Assembly (NCBI GenBank): GCA_900547435.1
Contig: URGO01000156.1
Location: 1-6,711, forward strand
Direction: 5' to 3'
Length of the DNA: 6,711 nucleotides
Source of the DNA: an uncultured Parabacteroides sp.
GTDB taxonomy: Bacteria > Bacteroidota > Bacteroidia > Bacteroidales > Tannerellaceae
Shown: positions 1-6,652 of the stretch, piece after piece
Numbering within the stretch: position 1 is the stretch's first letter
Layout of the letters: the number at the start of each line of letters is the position of its first letter
The notes under the pieces: generated by a model
What the model saw: only the letters and a program-made list of their open reading frames with translations
Told to the model about the DNA's origin: nothing
Database searches by the model: none
Translations under genes and position numbers: made by a program

Positions 1-1504
1 CCAGCTTGTTCAGTTTGGGAGGCTCGCCGCTGTCTTTTCCTTTGTATTTGGAGAGTTTGTGCAGCGAATGGATGCTGACGAAGATAATATCGTTGTTCTG
101 ATAGATCAGCTTGATGACCTCTTGCATCTTGCCATTTACCTCCATACGTACCAATCCTCCGAACTGGCCTATACCGTGGTCAATATGTACGATATAATCT
201 CCCGGCGTGAATTGGTTCAATTCTTTGAGCGAAAGGGTAATCTTTCCGCTACGTGCCTTATCGCTTTTGAGGTTATATTTATGGAAACGATCGAACAACT
301 GATGGTCGGTAAAGAAACAAACCTTCAATTGCTGGTCGGCAAACCCGGCATGAATGGTCTTATTGACCGCAGTAAAGGGGATATTCTCGCCTCTGTCCTC
401 AAATATCGAACGGATTCGGGCGGCCTGCTTCTCTACATCGCTCAAGATATAGAGGGAATATCCTTCGTCCAAATACTTGCGGAAAGATTCACTTACCATA
501 TCGAAGTTCTTATGGAAGATAGGTTGGGCTTGGGTTTGAAACGAGAGGGTCGCATCCACATCACCCACCGGATGATTTCCGAATTGTATTCGTCTGAGAC
601 GGAGCGCATCGTGCATGAAATCATCCCATCGCACCAGTTTGGCTTGCATAGCCTCGATACTGGAGAATGATTCCTCATCGGCTATCACCGGTTCTTCGTT
701 CCATAGCGCACCAATGCGTTCGCGGCACCAGGCCAGGTCATGCGAGGTCAGGATGGTATCGTTGGGTAAAGATCCCAAGAGGCACCCTCCGGAATCCGCA
801 CTTTTCTTGTTGACCTCCGACACGATATAGATATTATCCAGTTTTTCTTTGGATAATTGCGTTTCCACATCAAACGCGCGGATTGTCTCGACCTCATCTC
901 CAAAGAAATCTATACGATAGGGATATTCGAACGAATAGGAAAACACATCCACAATACTTCCGCGAATGGCATATTGCCCCGGTTCGTACACATAATCCAC
1001 CCGTTCGAATCCATAACTCTCCAAGGTCTCCATGATAAAGGCATTTCCCAGCTTCTCGCCTACATGAATCTGCAAGGTGTTTTTTCTTAATAAGTCTTGG
1101 GTTACTACCTTCTCGGCCAGCGCTTCGGGATATGAAACGATGATAAAACGCGGATGTTTGTTGTTCAATACACTCAAAGTCTCGGTGCGCAGGATTTCAT
1201 TGGCCGGGTCGGTATGTCCATATTTGATATCCCGTCGATAGGCGGAAGGGAAGAAATAAACGGACTCGCTTCCGGTGAGTTGTTTCAGGTCATTATAAAA
1301 ATAGCCAGCCTCTTCCAGGTCATTAAGCAAGCAGATAAAATTTCCGCTTTGTCTGACAAAGAGGGAGGCGATGAGCATAGCCGATGCGGAGCCATTTACT
1401 CCGCGTAGAGCTATGTTCTGATCTTTTCCCTCTCTTATCAGGCTATCTAAAGCCGATACCCCGCTATGCGAAGCATAAAGTTTCAATAATTCTTGTATGT
1501 CCAC
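1..1504 (-). CDS. mfd: Transcription-repair coupling factor Mfd, N-terminal part (3' end beyond window)
   Basis: Mfd is a cytoplasmic DNA translocase that removes RNA polymerase stalled at DNA lesions and recruits the UvrA-containing excision machinery. The frame is open from a GTG at 1504 to the left edge, giving 501 complete codons with no stop. Residues 1-350 match the UvrB-homology/UvrA-recruiting module: LRGVNGSA at 33-40 sits where the degenerate Walker A lies, and YEPGQYAIRGSIVDVF (173-188) followed by YRIDFFGDEVETIRAFD (196-212) is the UvrB-like core. Residues 430-501 form the CarD-like RNA polymerase interaction domain, with FTPGDYIVHIDHGIGQF at 432-448. The helicase/translocase motor and C-terminal domain lie outside the window. 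No in-frame ATG exists between the GTG and the upstream TGA at 1561-1559, so GTG (MDIQELLKLY) is the best start. It has no Shine-Dalgarno sequence, as is usual in Bacteroidota. It lies 80 bases after the preceding gene. The identification is firm; the exact start is less so. Confidence 0.95.
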   Translation of the reverse strand, partial: MDIQELLKLYASHSGVSALDSLIREGKDQNIALRGVNGSASAMLIASLFVRQSGNFICLLNDLEEAGYFYNDLKQLTGSESVYFFPSAYRRDIKYGHTDPANEILRTETLSVLNNKHPRFIIVSYPEALAEKVVTQDLLRKNTLQIHVGEKLGNAFIMETLESYGFERVDYVYEPGQYAIRGSIVDVFSYSFEYPYRIDFFGDEVETIRAFDVETQLSKEKLDNIYIVSEVNKKSADSGGCLLGSLPNDTILTSHDLAWCRERIGALWNEEPVIADEESFSSIEAMQAKLVRWDDFMHDALRLRRIQFGNHPVGDVDATLSFQTQAQPIFHKNFDMVSESFRKYLDEGYSLYILSDVEKQAARIRSIFEDRGENIPFTAVNKTIHAGFADQQLKVCFFTDHQLFDRFHKYNLKSDKARSGKITLSLKELNQFTPGDYIVHIDHGIGQFGGLVRMEVNGKMQEVIKLIYQNNDIIFVSIHSLHKLSKYKGKDSGEPPKLNKL

Positions 1505-1516
1505 CGTGAGTAGTTT

Positions 1517-1544
1517 AAAATTGAAAATTGAGAATTGAAAGTTG
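1517..1544. repeat. Tandem AAAATTG heptamer repeat, four copies
   Basis: Four adjacent heptamers read AAAATTG, AAAATTG, AGAATTG, AAAGTTG on the plus strand. The array lies in the 80-base gap between the stop of the degenerate transglutaminase-fold gene and the mfd start. Its right half forms one arm of the inverted repeat at 1533-1577. The same heptamer family recurs in reverse orientation at 5311-5331. Low-complexity repeats of this type are, to my knowledge, common between genes in Bacteroidales. Function is unknown. Confidence 0.75.
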
Positions 1545-1577
1545 AAACTTATGATTTTTCATTTTCAACTTTCAATT
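1533..1577 (-). terminator. 15-bp perfect inverted repeat between the transglutaminase-fold pair and mfd; possible weak terminator
   Basis: AATTGAAAGTTGAAA at 1533-1547 is exactly complementary to TTTCAACTTTCAATT at 1563-1577, with a 15-base loop. The stem lies eight bases past the TGA of the upstream gene and 29 bases before the mfd GTG. It could terminate or attenuate transcription between the two, or protect the upstream mRNA. Against a classic intrinsic terminator, only four of the 15 pairs are G-C and no clean run of T follows in the minus direction. The inverted repeat is plain in the sequence; its role is inferred. Confidence 0.4.
1544..1575 (-). promoter_or_regulatory. Weak candidate promoter for mfd
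   Basis: On the minus strand TAAGTTTC (1551-1544) matches seven of the eight positions of the Bacteroidota -7 element TAnnTTTG, lacking the final G. A TTG (1575-1573) lies 21 bases upstream. The element would start transcription about 30 bases before the mfd GTG, a sensible distance. It falls inside the inverted repeat and a very A/T-rich stretch where chance matches are likely, so support is poor. Read-through from the upstream genes is an equally good explanation for mfd expression. Confidence 0.22.
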
Positions 1578-1584
1578 ATAATTA

Positions 1585-3291
1585 TCATTTTTCAATGGAT
1601 TTAAAAATCAAAGACGTATGGTTCGGGTTAGCCCATTCCACCATCAACTGATGGAAATCCGGATAAACCGATTGGGGTATTTGGGCCGATTTTACCCGCA
1701 AAAAACGTTTTACGATGACTTTATTTCCCGTCAATTCAACCTCCGTATTCATTTCTCCGGCTTTGTTCGTTATCTGTTTCTTTCCGGTCGGTGTGCAAAG
1801 CGTCAAGCCTTCCGGAATATCCATCGTATAAGTATAGGTTTCATCCGGAGCATAAAGTAAAGATAGGTTCCCGTTACGCGTGGTGTTCATCGAAGCGTAA
1901 GACAGGGTGTTTTCGCTTGCCGGGATTATCGGGAGATGAATTAGAATATATCCGTTGGTCAGAGTCAGCTCTTCCGTCCGGGTACTGTTCTTTTCCGGAA
2001 CAAGCACATACGAGGAGAGTCCTGCCGGTACATTCGCTTGGATTTCAGTTATTACCTTCGAAGAGTCGATTCGCATAGTTGCTTCGCATACGATTTTAGA
2101 ATCGGGCTGAGGCATATCCACGGGCTTATCGTTCTTGATATCCACAATCCGGCACCGGTCTGCCAACCATCCGGCATTGTCCATTTTATCCGAGAAAGGA
2201 TTCAATACATAGGTGATGCCATCCGCTTCTGACTTTAAGAAAAGGGAAGCCCCTTTCAGTCCGAAGCTATCCTCCGGCGCATTCTTTAGCGGGAAACGCA
2301 CGCATACCTCGGTAGGTATCTGAAGAGCGTTCAATAAGCCCTGCAACAGATCGGTCAGTTCGGCTTGCGTGCCATAGGCTGAATTGATGACATCCTCGAC
2401 CGGACGAATCCGGTATCCCGTTTCTTCCAAAGAAAGTGCAGAATGGGCAAAATTTTGATTGACATACTCCAAGATAGCCCGGAGCTTATCCGTATCGCTT
2501 TCTTTTCCCTCCGTGATGGTCTCAGCCAAGGAAAGGAGCGGCATACTTTCGCGCATTTCCAGTTGTTCGTATAATCCTCTTAGCGCATCAGCTTCCGAAG
2601 GATAGCTTGAAGCCGTCAGGATTTGGATATCCCCGTCATAGATATGGCGCATCGGAGCACGCGAATAGGCTTTGATGTTCTTTAGTGTCCAAGCGGTAGT
2701 ACGCATCCCGTTCTCTACGCTCACCTTAGCTTCCGCTTCCGGATTCATCAATCCATAGGACAGGTCATTCCCATCGGGAACGGAGATGGCCAGGTTATAT
2801 TCTTTCACCGGAGAGCTTTGCGGGATAATCTCTAAGATGTCGATAGCCGGCAGATAGCCCGCCTTGCTGGTTAGCGTATAATCCAGATAAATGGTTGCCC
2901 CCAATTCCAGTCCGGTATGTACTACTACCATTTCCTTCAGGTTGTTGTAGGCCGGGGCGTCAGAGGCCGAACGGGGTAACACTTCGACAAACGCATTGTC
3001 CGGCGTTTTGATGATTGTGCCATCCTTTTGCTTGGTGTACGATGTGTTTATCTTCAAAGTCTGATAATCGGGATTATAGACGATAAATGTTTCGCCATAC
3101 GCACTCCGCATGGCGGTATGGGTATATATAGTAAGCTCCATGCTGTAATGAAACACCTGGCTTCCGTCCGGATTTAAGGTCCATGATTTGGATAACTTCT
3201 TGTATTCCGCTTCCGGCCCTGCCCACGCGAACGAGGTAAAGGCACATAAAAGCAAAAGTAACAGGGATAATGAATTTATTCTATGTCTCAT
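1585..3291 (-). CDS. Secreted DUF3857-type protein with a degenerate transglutaminase-like domain
   Basis: This 568-residue exported protein resembles the DUF3857 / transglutaminase-fold family common in Bacteroidota. A signal peptide covers about residues 1-24: MRHR, a leucine-rich core, and an AWA cleavage site before Gly25. Residues 25-210 look like DUF3857 (YNPDYQTLKI at 72-81, NAFVEVLP at 99-106, MVVVHTGLELGATIYLDY at 121-138). Residues 260-370 correspond to the transglutaminase core, and the rest is a beta-rich C-terminal region. The triad appears lost. GTQAELTDLL (307-316) replaces the G-x-C-x-D segment, putting Gln309 at the nucleophile; FGLKG (343-347) replaces F-N-H; YVLNP (361-365) puts Asn364 at the acid. 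It is therefore probably a non-catalytic binding or scaffold partner of the intact paralogue encoded 15 bases upstream. The reading frame is long and undamaged, so this is not a pseudogene. The ATG is fixed by a perfect AGGAGG nine bases before it. The substrate and precise location (periplasm or surface) are unknown. Confidence 0.88.
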   Translation of the reverse strand: MRHRINSLSLLLLLLCAFTSFAWAGPEAEYKKLSKSWTLNPDGSQVFHYSMELTIYTHTAMRSAYGETFIVYNPDYQTLKINTSYTKQKDGTIIKTPDNAFVEVLPRSASDAPAYNNLKEMVVVHTGLELGATIYLDYTLTSKAGYLPAIDILEIIPQSSPVKEYNLAISVPDGNDLSYGLMNPEAEAKVSVENGMRTTAWTLKNIKAYSRAPMRHIYDGDIQILTASSYPSEADALRGLYEQLEMRESMPLLSLAETITEGKESDTDKLRAILEYVNQNFAHSALSLEETGYRIRPVEDVINSAYGTQAELTDLLQGLLNALQIPTEVCVRFPLKNAPEDSFGLKGASLFLKSEADGITYVLNPFSDKMDNAGWLADRCRIVDIKNDKPVDMPQPDSKIVCEATMRIDSSKVITEIQANVPAGLSSYVLVPEKNSTRTEELTLTNGYILIHLPIIPASENTLSYASMNTTRNGNLSLLYAPDETYTYTMDIPEGLTLCTPTGKKQITNKAGEMNTEVELTGNKVIVKRFLRVKSAQIPQSVYPDFHQLMVEWANPNHTSLIFKSIEK

Positions 3292-3300
3292 GATTTTTTT

Positions 3301-3306
3301 CCTCCT
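3301..3306 (-). promoter_or_regulatory. Perfect Shine-Dalgarno AGGAGG directly after the upstream stop codon
   Basis: On the minus strand the stop TAA of the upstream gene (3309-3307) runs straight into AGGAGG (3306-3301), followed by nine bases, mostly A, and the ATG at 3291. This is an ideal position for ribosome binding. It supports the chosen start and suggests that ribosomes ending the first gene can re-initiate on the second. The other three gene starts in the window lack any such motif, which makes this one unusual in a group that generally does not rely on Shine-Dalgarno pairing. Confidence 0.7.
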
Positions 3307-5250
3307 TTATTTCTTGATTACTAAATAATCGCCATACGATTTGAAGGCGTTGACCGCAGCACGGAATCCCTCCCAATCCGAGGCCTCATACACACGTTTC
3401 TTTAGGGCTATTCTCTGATGCAGAACGACTTTGTTTCCATCTTGTTTCAATGAACCGTCGAAGTCTGCGGATGCACTTTGCTTGGAATCCTCTTTTTCTT
3501 CATTTACCAATGTGTATCCTGCCGGGAGCTGGATGGTCTCCTCTTGTTCCACGAGCCGTGAGCAAGCATCTTTGAATCCATATTGACGGGTCTCTATGTC
3601 CGTATTGATACGTAGAAAACTCTTTACCGAACGATACAATTTGTCTAACGTAGGCTTTACCAGCAATACATCATTGCCGGTCAGCGCATATTCCGGTATT
3701 TCATAACGGAACGTAATCTTTATGGGAGCCGCCTGGTAATCTTTGGGATTCTTACCCCAATCCACGCTCAAAAGACGGGCGTTAGGCGATATGGCCAGCA
3801 ATTGTGCCTCCATGCTGTTCTTCCAGTCCTCTTGCCATCCGGAGGTAAACACCCGGCGCACGCTGGCATCCGATTGCCCTTCGGCCTGTACGGTCAGTTC
3901 CCCTTTCAGGGTTCCTCGGGCATCCAATCTGTTATTGGCCTTGATTTTGAGATAATGATTTTCGGGAGCCGATACCGGAGTCAGGCGCAGGTCTGAGCCT
4001 TCCGGAATACCGGGCAGGTAGTTCTGTTGTTGCTCGGCGCTACTCCACAATTCGCGGACGAATGGCACCCACGTAGGGTCTAAGGGGATATAGGTACCGT
4101 CGGATAACTTCACCACGGCCACACAATGGTTGAAATGGTCTGCCGGAATCTGTTCTACCCGGCTTCCCGCCATTGTCATAGCCGGATAAGCTTCAAACCC
4201 CGCCATACGCAGGAAAGCTATCAACGTGCCCGCTATGTCCTTGCATACCCCGCACCGGTCTGTGTAGTTCATCTTCAGGCTATGTAACGTATAGCCTTCG
4301 CCCTTTCCCATCGAGATACCCGAATAGCGGATATTATCGGCCACCCAATGCGTCAGTACGGCGATTTTCTCCATCTCGGTTTTCTTTCCTTTGATTAACT
4401 CGTCTACTTTTTTCTGGGCTTCGGGGATAGGTTCAAAACTTCCATAATCCTCGTTGACCTTATGGAACCATAGGGATTTGTCTTTCCATTCGGGGGTTGA
4501 CGAGAGCATCAATTTGGGAGCGGCGTCAAACAGGTTCACCATGTTAGGCTCTTGCTTTACCGGAATGACATCTTCCACAACGAATGTATAGGCTTTTTTT
4601 CCGTCCTCATAATGCATGGACGAAGAGCAATCGCCTTGATAAAAATGAAATTGAATCTCTTTTTCCTTCGGGATGGTCAGTTTATAGACCTTGCGGAGTG
4701 TAGGTTCGGACACCCAGAAAGGCACAATATCATAGAATTGCCCGCGCATCGGAGGGATGAAGCGCGATTCGTCCTCGCTTTCCGCTCCGGTCAGCAGGGC
4801 GTAGGTGAATCCCTTCTTTGCGATTTCATATTCCACCACGTCTCCTGGATACAGACGTCCCAGTTCGAGCATAATCTGACGGGCACCCCAATAAATAGCA
4901 CGTGCCGGAGCTGCATAGTCGCAGGCTTGGGTCACATCAATATTGACGATATCCCCACCAGCCCGATAGATAGTAGCTTGCTTGAATTCGGCAAAAGCCG
5001 TCAACGGGTCATAATCATACTTGATAACGTGGTTGGCCACTCCACCCTGGAGGGTCTGGACCTTAAATTTCTTATAAATAGCAAATGAACCGGAACCGCT
5101 TTCTTGTACGCTCACGGCCGTACTATCCAGCAAGGTGACGCAATCGGCCATATCGAAAGCCGGATTCTTTTCAACTCCGTTTTTCCCTTGTGCTTCAATG
5201 TTGGGCGATAGGGAAATTAACGAAAGTGCAATAATCGAAAAATATTTCAT
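3307..5250 (-). CDS. Secreted DUF3857 / transglutaminase-like protein with intact Cys-His-Asp triad
   Basis: A 647-residue exported protein of the transglutaminase-like fold, probably a periplasmic or surface cysteine peptidase or amide-transfer enzyme; the actual reaction is unknown. MKYFSIIALSLIS...NIEA is a signal peptide with a likely cut after Ala20. Residues 25-250 resemble DUF3857 (RQIMLELGRLYPGDVVEYEI at 124-143). Residues 270-400 hold the transglutaminase core: TDRCGVCKDIAGTLIAFLRM (330-349) with nucleophile Cys336, DHFNHCVAV (371-379) with His375, and YIPLDPTW (387-394) with Asp391. The 39- and 16-residue spacings fit the family. The remainder is a beta-rich C-terminal region of DUF3858 type. 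A longer frame starting at TTG 5313 would add 21 Lys/Asn-rich residues read from a repeat spacer and would bury the signal peptide, so ATG 5250 is preferred. The gene starts 59 bases after menE and ends 15 bases before a degenerate paralogue, which suggests the two products work together. Confidence 0.9.
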   Translation of the reverse strand: MKYFSIIALSLISLSPNIEAQGKNGVEKNPAFDMADCVTLLDSTAVSVQESGSGSFAIYKKFKVQTLQGGVANHVIKYDYDPLTAFAEFKQATIYRAGGDIVNIDVTQACDYAAPARAIYWGARQIMLELGRLYPGDVVEYEIAKKGFTYALLTGAESEDESRFIPPMRGQFYDIVPFWVSEPTLRKVYKLTIPKEKEIQFHFYQGDCSSSMHYEDGKKAYTFVVEDVIPVKQEPNMVNLFDAAPKLMLSSTPEWKDKSLWFHKVNEDYGSFEPIPEAQKKVDELIKGKKTEMEKIAVLTHWVADNIRYSGISMGKGEGYTLHSLKMNYTDRCGVCKDIAGTLIAFLRMAGFEAYPAMTMAGSRVEQIPADHFNHCVAVVKLSDGTYIPLDPTWVPFVRELWSSAEQQQNYLPGIPEGSDLRLTPVSAPENHYLKIKANNRLDARGTLKGELTVQAEGQSDASVRRVFTSGWQEDWKNSMEAQLLAISPNARLLSVDWGKNPKDYQAAPIKITFRYEIPEYALTGNDVLLVKPTLDKLYRSVKSFLRINTDIETRQYGFKDACSRLVEQEETIQLPAGYTLVNEEKEDSKQSASADFDGSLKQDGNKVVLHQRIALKKRVYEASDWEGFRAAVNAFKSYGDYLVIKK

Positions 5251-5253
5251 ATA

Positions 5254-5307
5254 TTTTAAGTTTTTGAGTTTATTCGTTTTTAAGTTTATGAGTTTTTCTT
5301 CATTCGT
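5254..5307. repeat. Imperfect tandem repeat filling the menE / transglutaminase spacer
   Basis: Two adjacent units fill the spacer. On the minus strand each begins ACGAAT and ends AAACTTAAAA: a 30-base unit at 5307-5278 and a 24-base unit at 5277-5254. The first carries six extra bases (GAAGAA), and the two differ by one further substitution. The spacer has no promoter match that I can see. Because it has no stop in the frame of the downstream gene, it creates a misleading upstream extension beginning at a TTG (5313). Confidence 0.65.
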
Positions 5308-5309
5308 TT

Positions 5310-6416
5310 TCAATTTTCAATTTTCAACTTTTGAAGCGCGACCCTCTTGCATTCTGCCCGGCTTATCTTGCCGGTTTCGGTCAGCGGAATGCCATCTACG
5401 AAAAGAATATATTTGGGTTGCTGGTATTTGGGTAATACTTGGGCTATTTCGCACTGTAGCCGGTCTTTATCCGGCATATCCTGTCTGATTAAGAGCGTCA
5501 ATGCCTCGCCAAATTTAGAATGGGGAACTGCGGTCAAGGCAAAAGGAACGGGGATAAGACTACGAAGCTGGTTCTCCACGCTTTCCACCTGTATCTTGAC
5601 ACCCCCGCTATTAACGATGTTGTCTTTCCGTCCCAGGATAACAAACGAGCCGTCCGGTCGGAGGTCGGCCACATCGTTGGTGGTCAGCCGTTCGTCACTC
5701 ACCAAAGGAGCATCGATGACCAAAGTCTGTTCCGGGCTTAACGACAAGCGCACCGATGGGAAAGGGTGGTAATATTCTGAAGCTTCCGCTCCGTTTAGCC
5801 TTCGCAGGGCAATATGCGAAAGGGTTTCGGTCATTCCGTAGGTGGAATAAATCCGGTTAGGGAGTAGTAAAATCGCTTCGGCAAGCTCTTTGTCGATGGC
5901 TCCGCCTCCTATGATGAGCGTCTCGATATTCTCCAACCGGGATTTTTCTTCCGCTACCTGCAACGAGTTATAAACCTGAAGCGGAATCATAGCTGCAAAG
6001 CGCAGCGGTTCATGGATATCGGCCAGCGGATGCCCCGAGGGTTCGCGGACAATTAAATCCAGCTCTGCCACCAATGCCCGTACAACCATCATCTTTCCGG
6101 CAATATATTTCAGCGGCATACAAAGCAGAGCCTTGTCGTCGGGATGAAGCTGGAGAAACTCACACGTGATGCGTGCGCTGTTCATCATCTGCTCTTTACG
6201 GACGACCAACATCTTCGGTGTACCCGTTGAACCGGATGTATGTACTGTCAACGTTGGAGAATCATCAAACCATTCCTTCAGAAACTTCTGCAAATCAGTA
6301 TAAATACCATTGTTTCCCGCAAAATGTATATCCTCTGTTCCGGGCAGATAGCTAACTCCGTTCAGCTTGAACCGAAATCTTTGCCATGAAGCCTTTCTAT
6401 TTCCGTTCTTTTCCAT
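5310..6416 (-). CDS. menE: o-Succinylbenzoate-CoA ligase (MenE-like, compact form)
   Basis: This 368-residue adenylate-forming enzyme most likely activates o-succinylbenzoate with ATP and CoA in menaquinone synthesis, in the cytoplasm. ANL-family motifs occur in order: phosphate-binding loop HTSGSTGTPK (59-68), YGMTET (193-198), the acidic motif NDVADLRPDG (247-256), the hinge segment LGRKDNIVNSGGVKIQ (261-276), and the C-terminal catalytic lysine in PLTETGKISR (Lys350). Only 58 residues precede the loop, far fewer than in longer MenE proteins such as that of E. coli (about 450 residues in all); compact forms are, as far as I know, usual in Bacteroidota. The frame extends upstream to 6566, but those 50 residues look non-coding and would start before the promoter at 6492-6523, so ATG 6416 is chosen. 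The last residues (KLKIEN) are encoded by AAAATTG-type repeats, and the stop lies within the repeat. No other men gene is in view; another acyl-CoA ligase specificity is possible. Confidence 0.85.
   Translation of the reverse strand: MEKNGNRKASWQRFRFKLNGVSYLPGTEDIHFAGNNGIYTDLQKFLKEWFDDSPTLTVHTSGSTGTPKMLVVRKEQMMNSARITCEFLQLHPDDKALLCMPLKYIAGKMMVVRALVAELDLIVREPSGHPLADIHEPLRFAAMIPLQVYNSLQVAEEKSRLENIETLIIGGGAIDKELAEAILLLPNRIYSTYGMTETLSHIALRRLNGAEASEYYHPFPSVRLSLSPEQTLVIDAPLVSDERLTTNDVADLRPDGSFVILGRKDNIVNSGGVKIQVESVENQLRSLIPVPFALTAVPHSKFGEALTLLIRQDMPDKDRLQCEIAQVLPKYQQPKYILFVDGIPLTETGKISRAECKRVALQKLKIEN
5311..5331. repeat. AAAATTG-family heptamers overlapping the menE 3' end
   Basis: Three heptamers read AAAGTTG, AAAATTG, AAAATTG on the minus strand (5331-5311). 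They encode the final residues of MenE, and its TGA stop (5312-5310) lies at their end. The family is the same as the array at 1517-1544 but in the opposite orientation, so the two arrays bracket the transglutaminase-fold gene pair. The two sites share the 15-mer AAAATTGAAAATTGA. Confidence 0.7.
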
Positions 6417-6491
6417 TGATAATGGCAATGGAATACCGGCAATCCGTTGGTGCGCAAATAAAAGGGATTGCCTGTTTCCGATTGACGAATA

Positions 6492-6523
6492 CAAAGATAA
6501 ATAGTTTTTTTGAATTGTACAAG
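6492..6523 (-). promoter_or_regulatory. Bacteroidota-type promoter upstream of menE
   Basis: On the minus strand TATCTTTG (6499-6492) matches the full -7 consensus TAnnTTTG. A CTTG (6523-6520), whose TTG fits the -33 element, lies upstream with exactly 20 bases between them, inside the usual 19-21 range. Transcription would begin near 6486, leaving a leader of about 70 bases before the menE ATG at 6416. This is the only strong promoter match I find in the window, and it probably drives menE and the two transglutaminase-fold genes. It also argues against the upstream start at 6566. Confidence 0.72.
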
Positions 6524-6590
6524 AGGTACCATCTCTTGGAGATGCCCTGACTTGAAAAAAGGTCATCCTTCGTTTTTAGTGCAGTACTTA

Positions 6591-6616
6591 CAACTGACAA
6601 ATCTGACAACTGACAA
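6591..6616. repeat. CTGACAA short direct repeats
   Basis: Three copies of CTGACAA occur at 6594-6600, 6603-6609 and 6610-6616 in the non-coding region upstream of the menE promoter. The last two are directly adjacent. Similar CTGACAA/ATTGACAA strings are, to my knowledge, frequent in intergenic DNA of Bacteroidales. No function can be assigned from the sequence. Confidence 0.55.
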
Positions 6617-6652
6617 TTAATTATTATGGAACAAAAAAAGAGAAATTGATAG

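Noticed and set aside
59..670. A 203-codon rightward open frame at the left end
   Set aside because: It lies opposite mfd, whose leftward translation gives clear Mfd domains over the same bases. The rightward product shows no recognisable family and is a shadow.
5251..5313. N-terminal extension of the first transglutaminase gene from TTG 5313, overlapping the menE stop
   Set aside because: The 21 extra residues are Lys/Asn-rich translation of a repeat spacer, begin with TTG, and would precede a well-formed signal peptide starting at ATG 5250.
4552..5488. Rightward open frames of 117-178 codons (4552-5088 and 5135-5488)
   Set aside because: They are antisense to the intact transglutaminase-like gene and the 3' end of menE, have no promoter or motif support, and the leftward frames carry strong family motifs.
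6417..6566. Upstream start for menE at 6566 adding 50 residues
   Set aside because: The added stretch lies across and upstream of a consensus promoter (6492-6523), so an mRNA from it would not contain that start, and the residues have no ANL-like character.
6397..6609. A 70-codon leftward open frame upstream of menE
   Set aside because: It overlaps the menE start in another frame, spans the promoter and has no recognisable features.
6626..6649. Tiny rightward frame ATG GAA CAA ... TGA encoding MEQKKRN
   Set aside because: Seven residues in repeat-rich non-coding DNA with no supporting signal.
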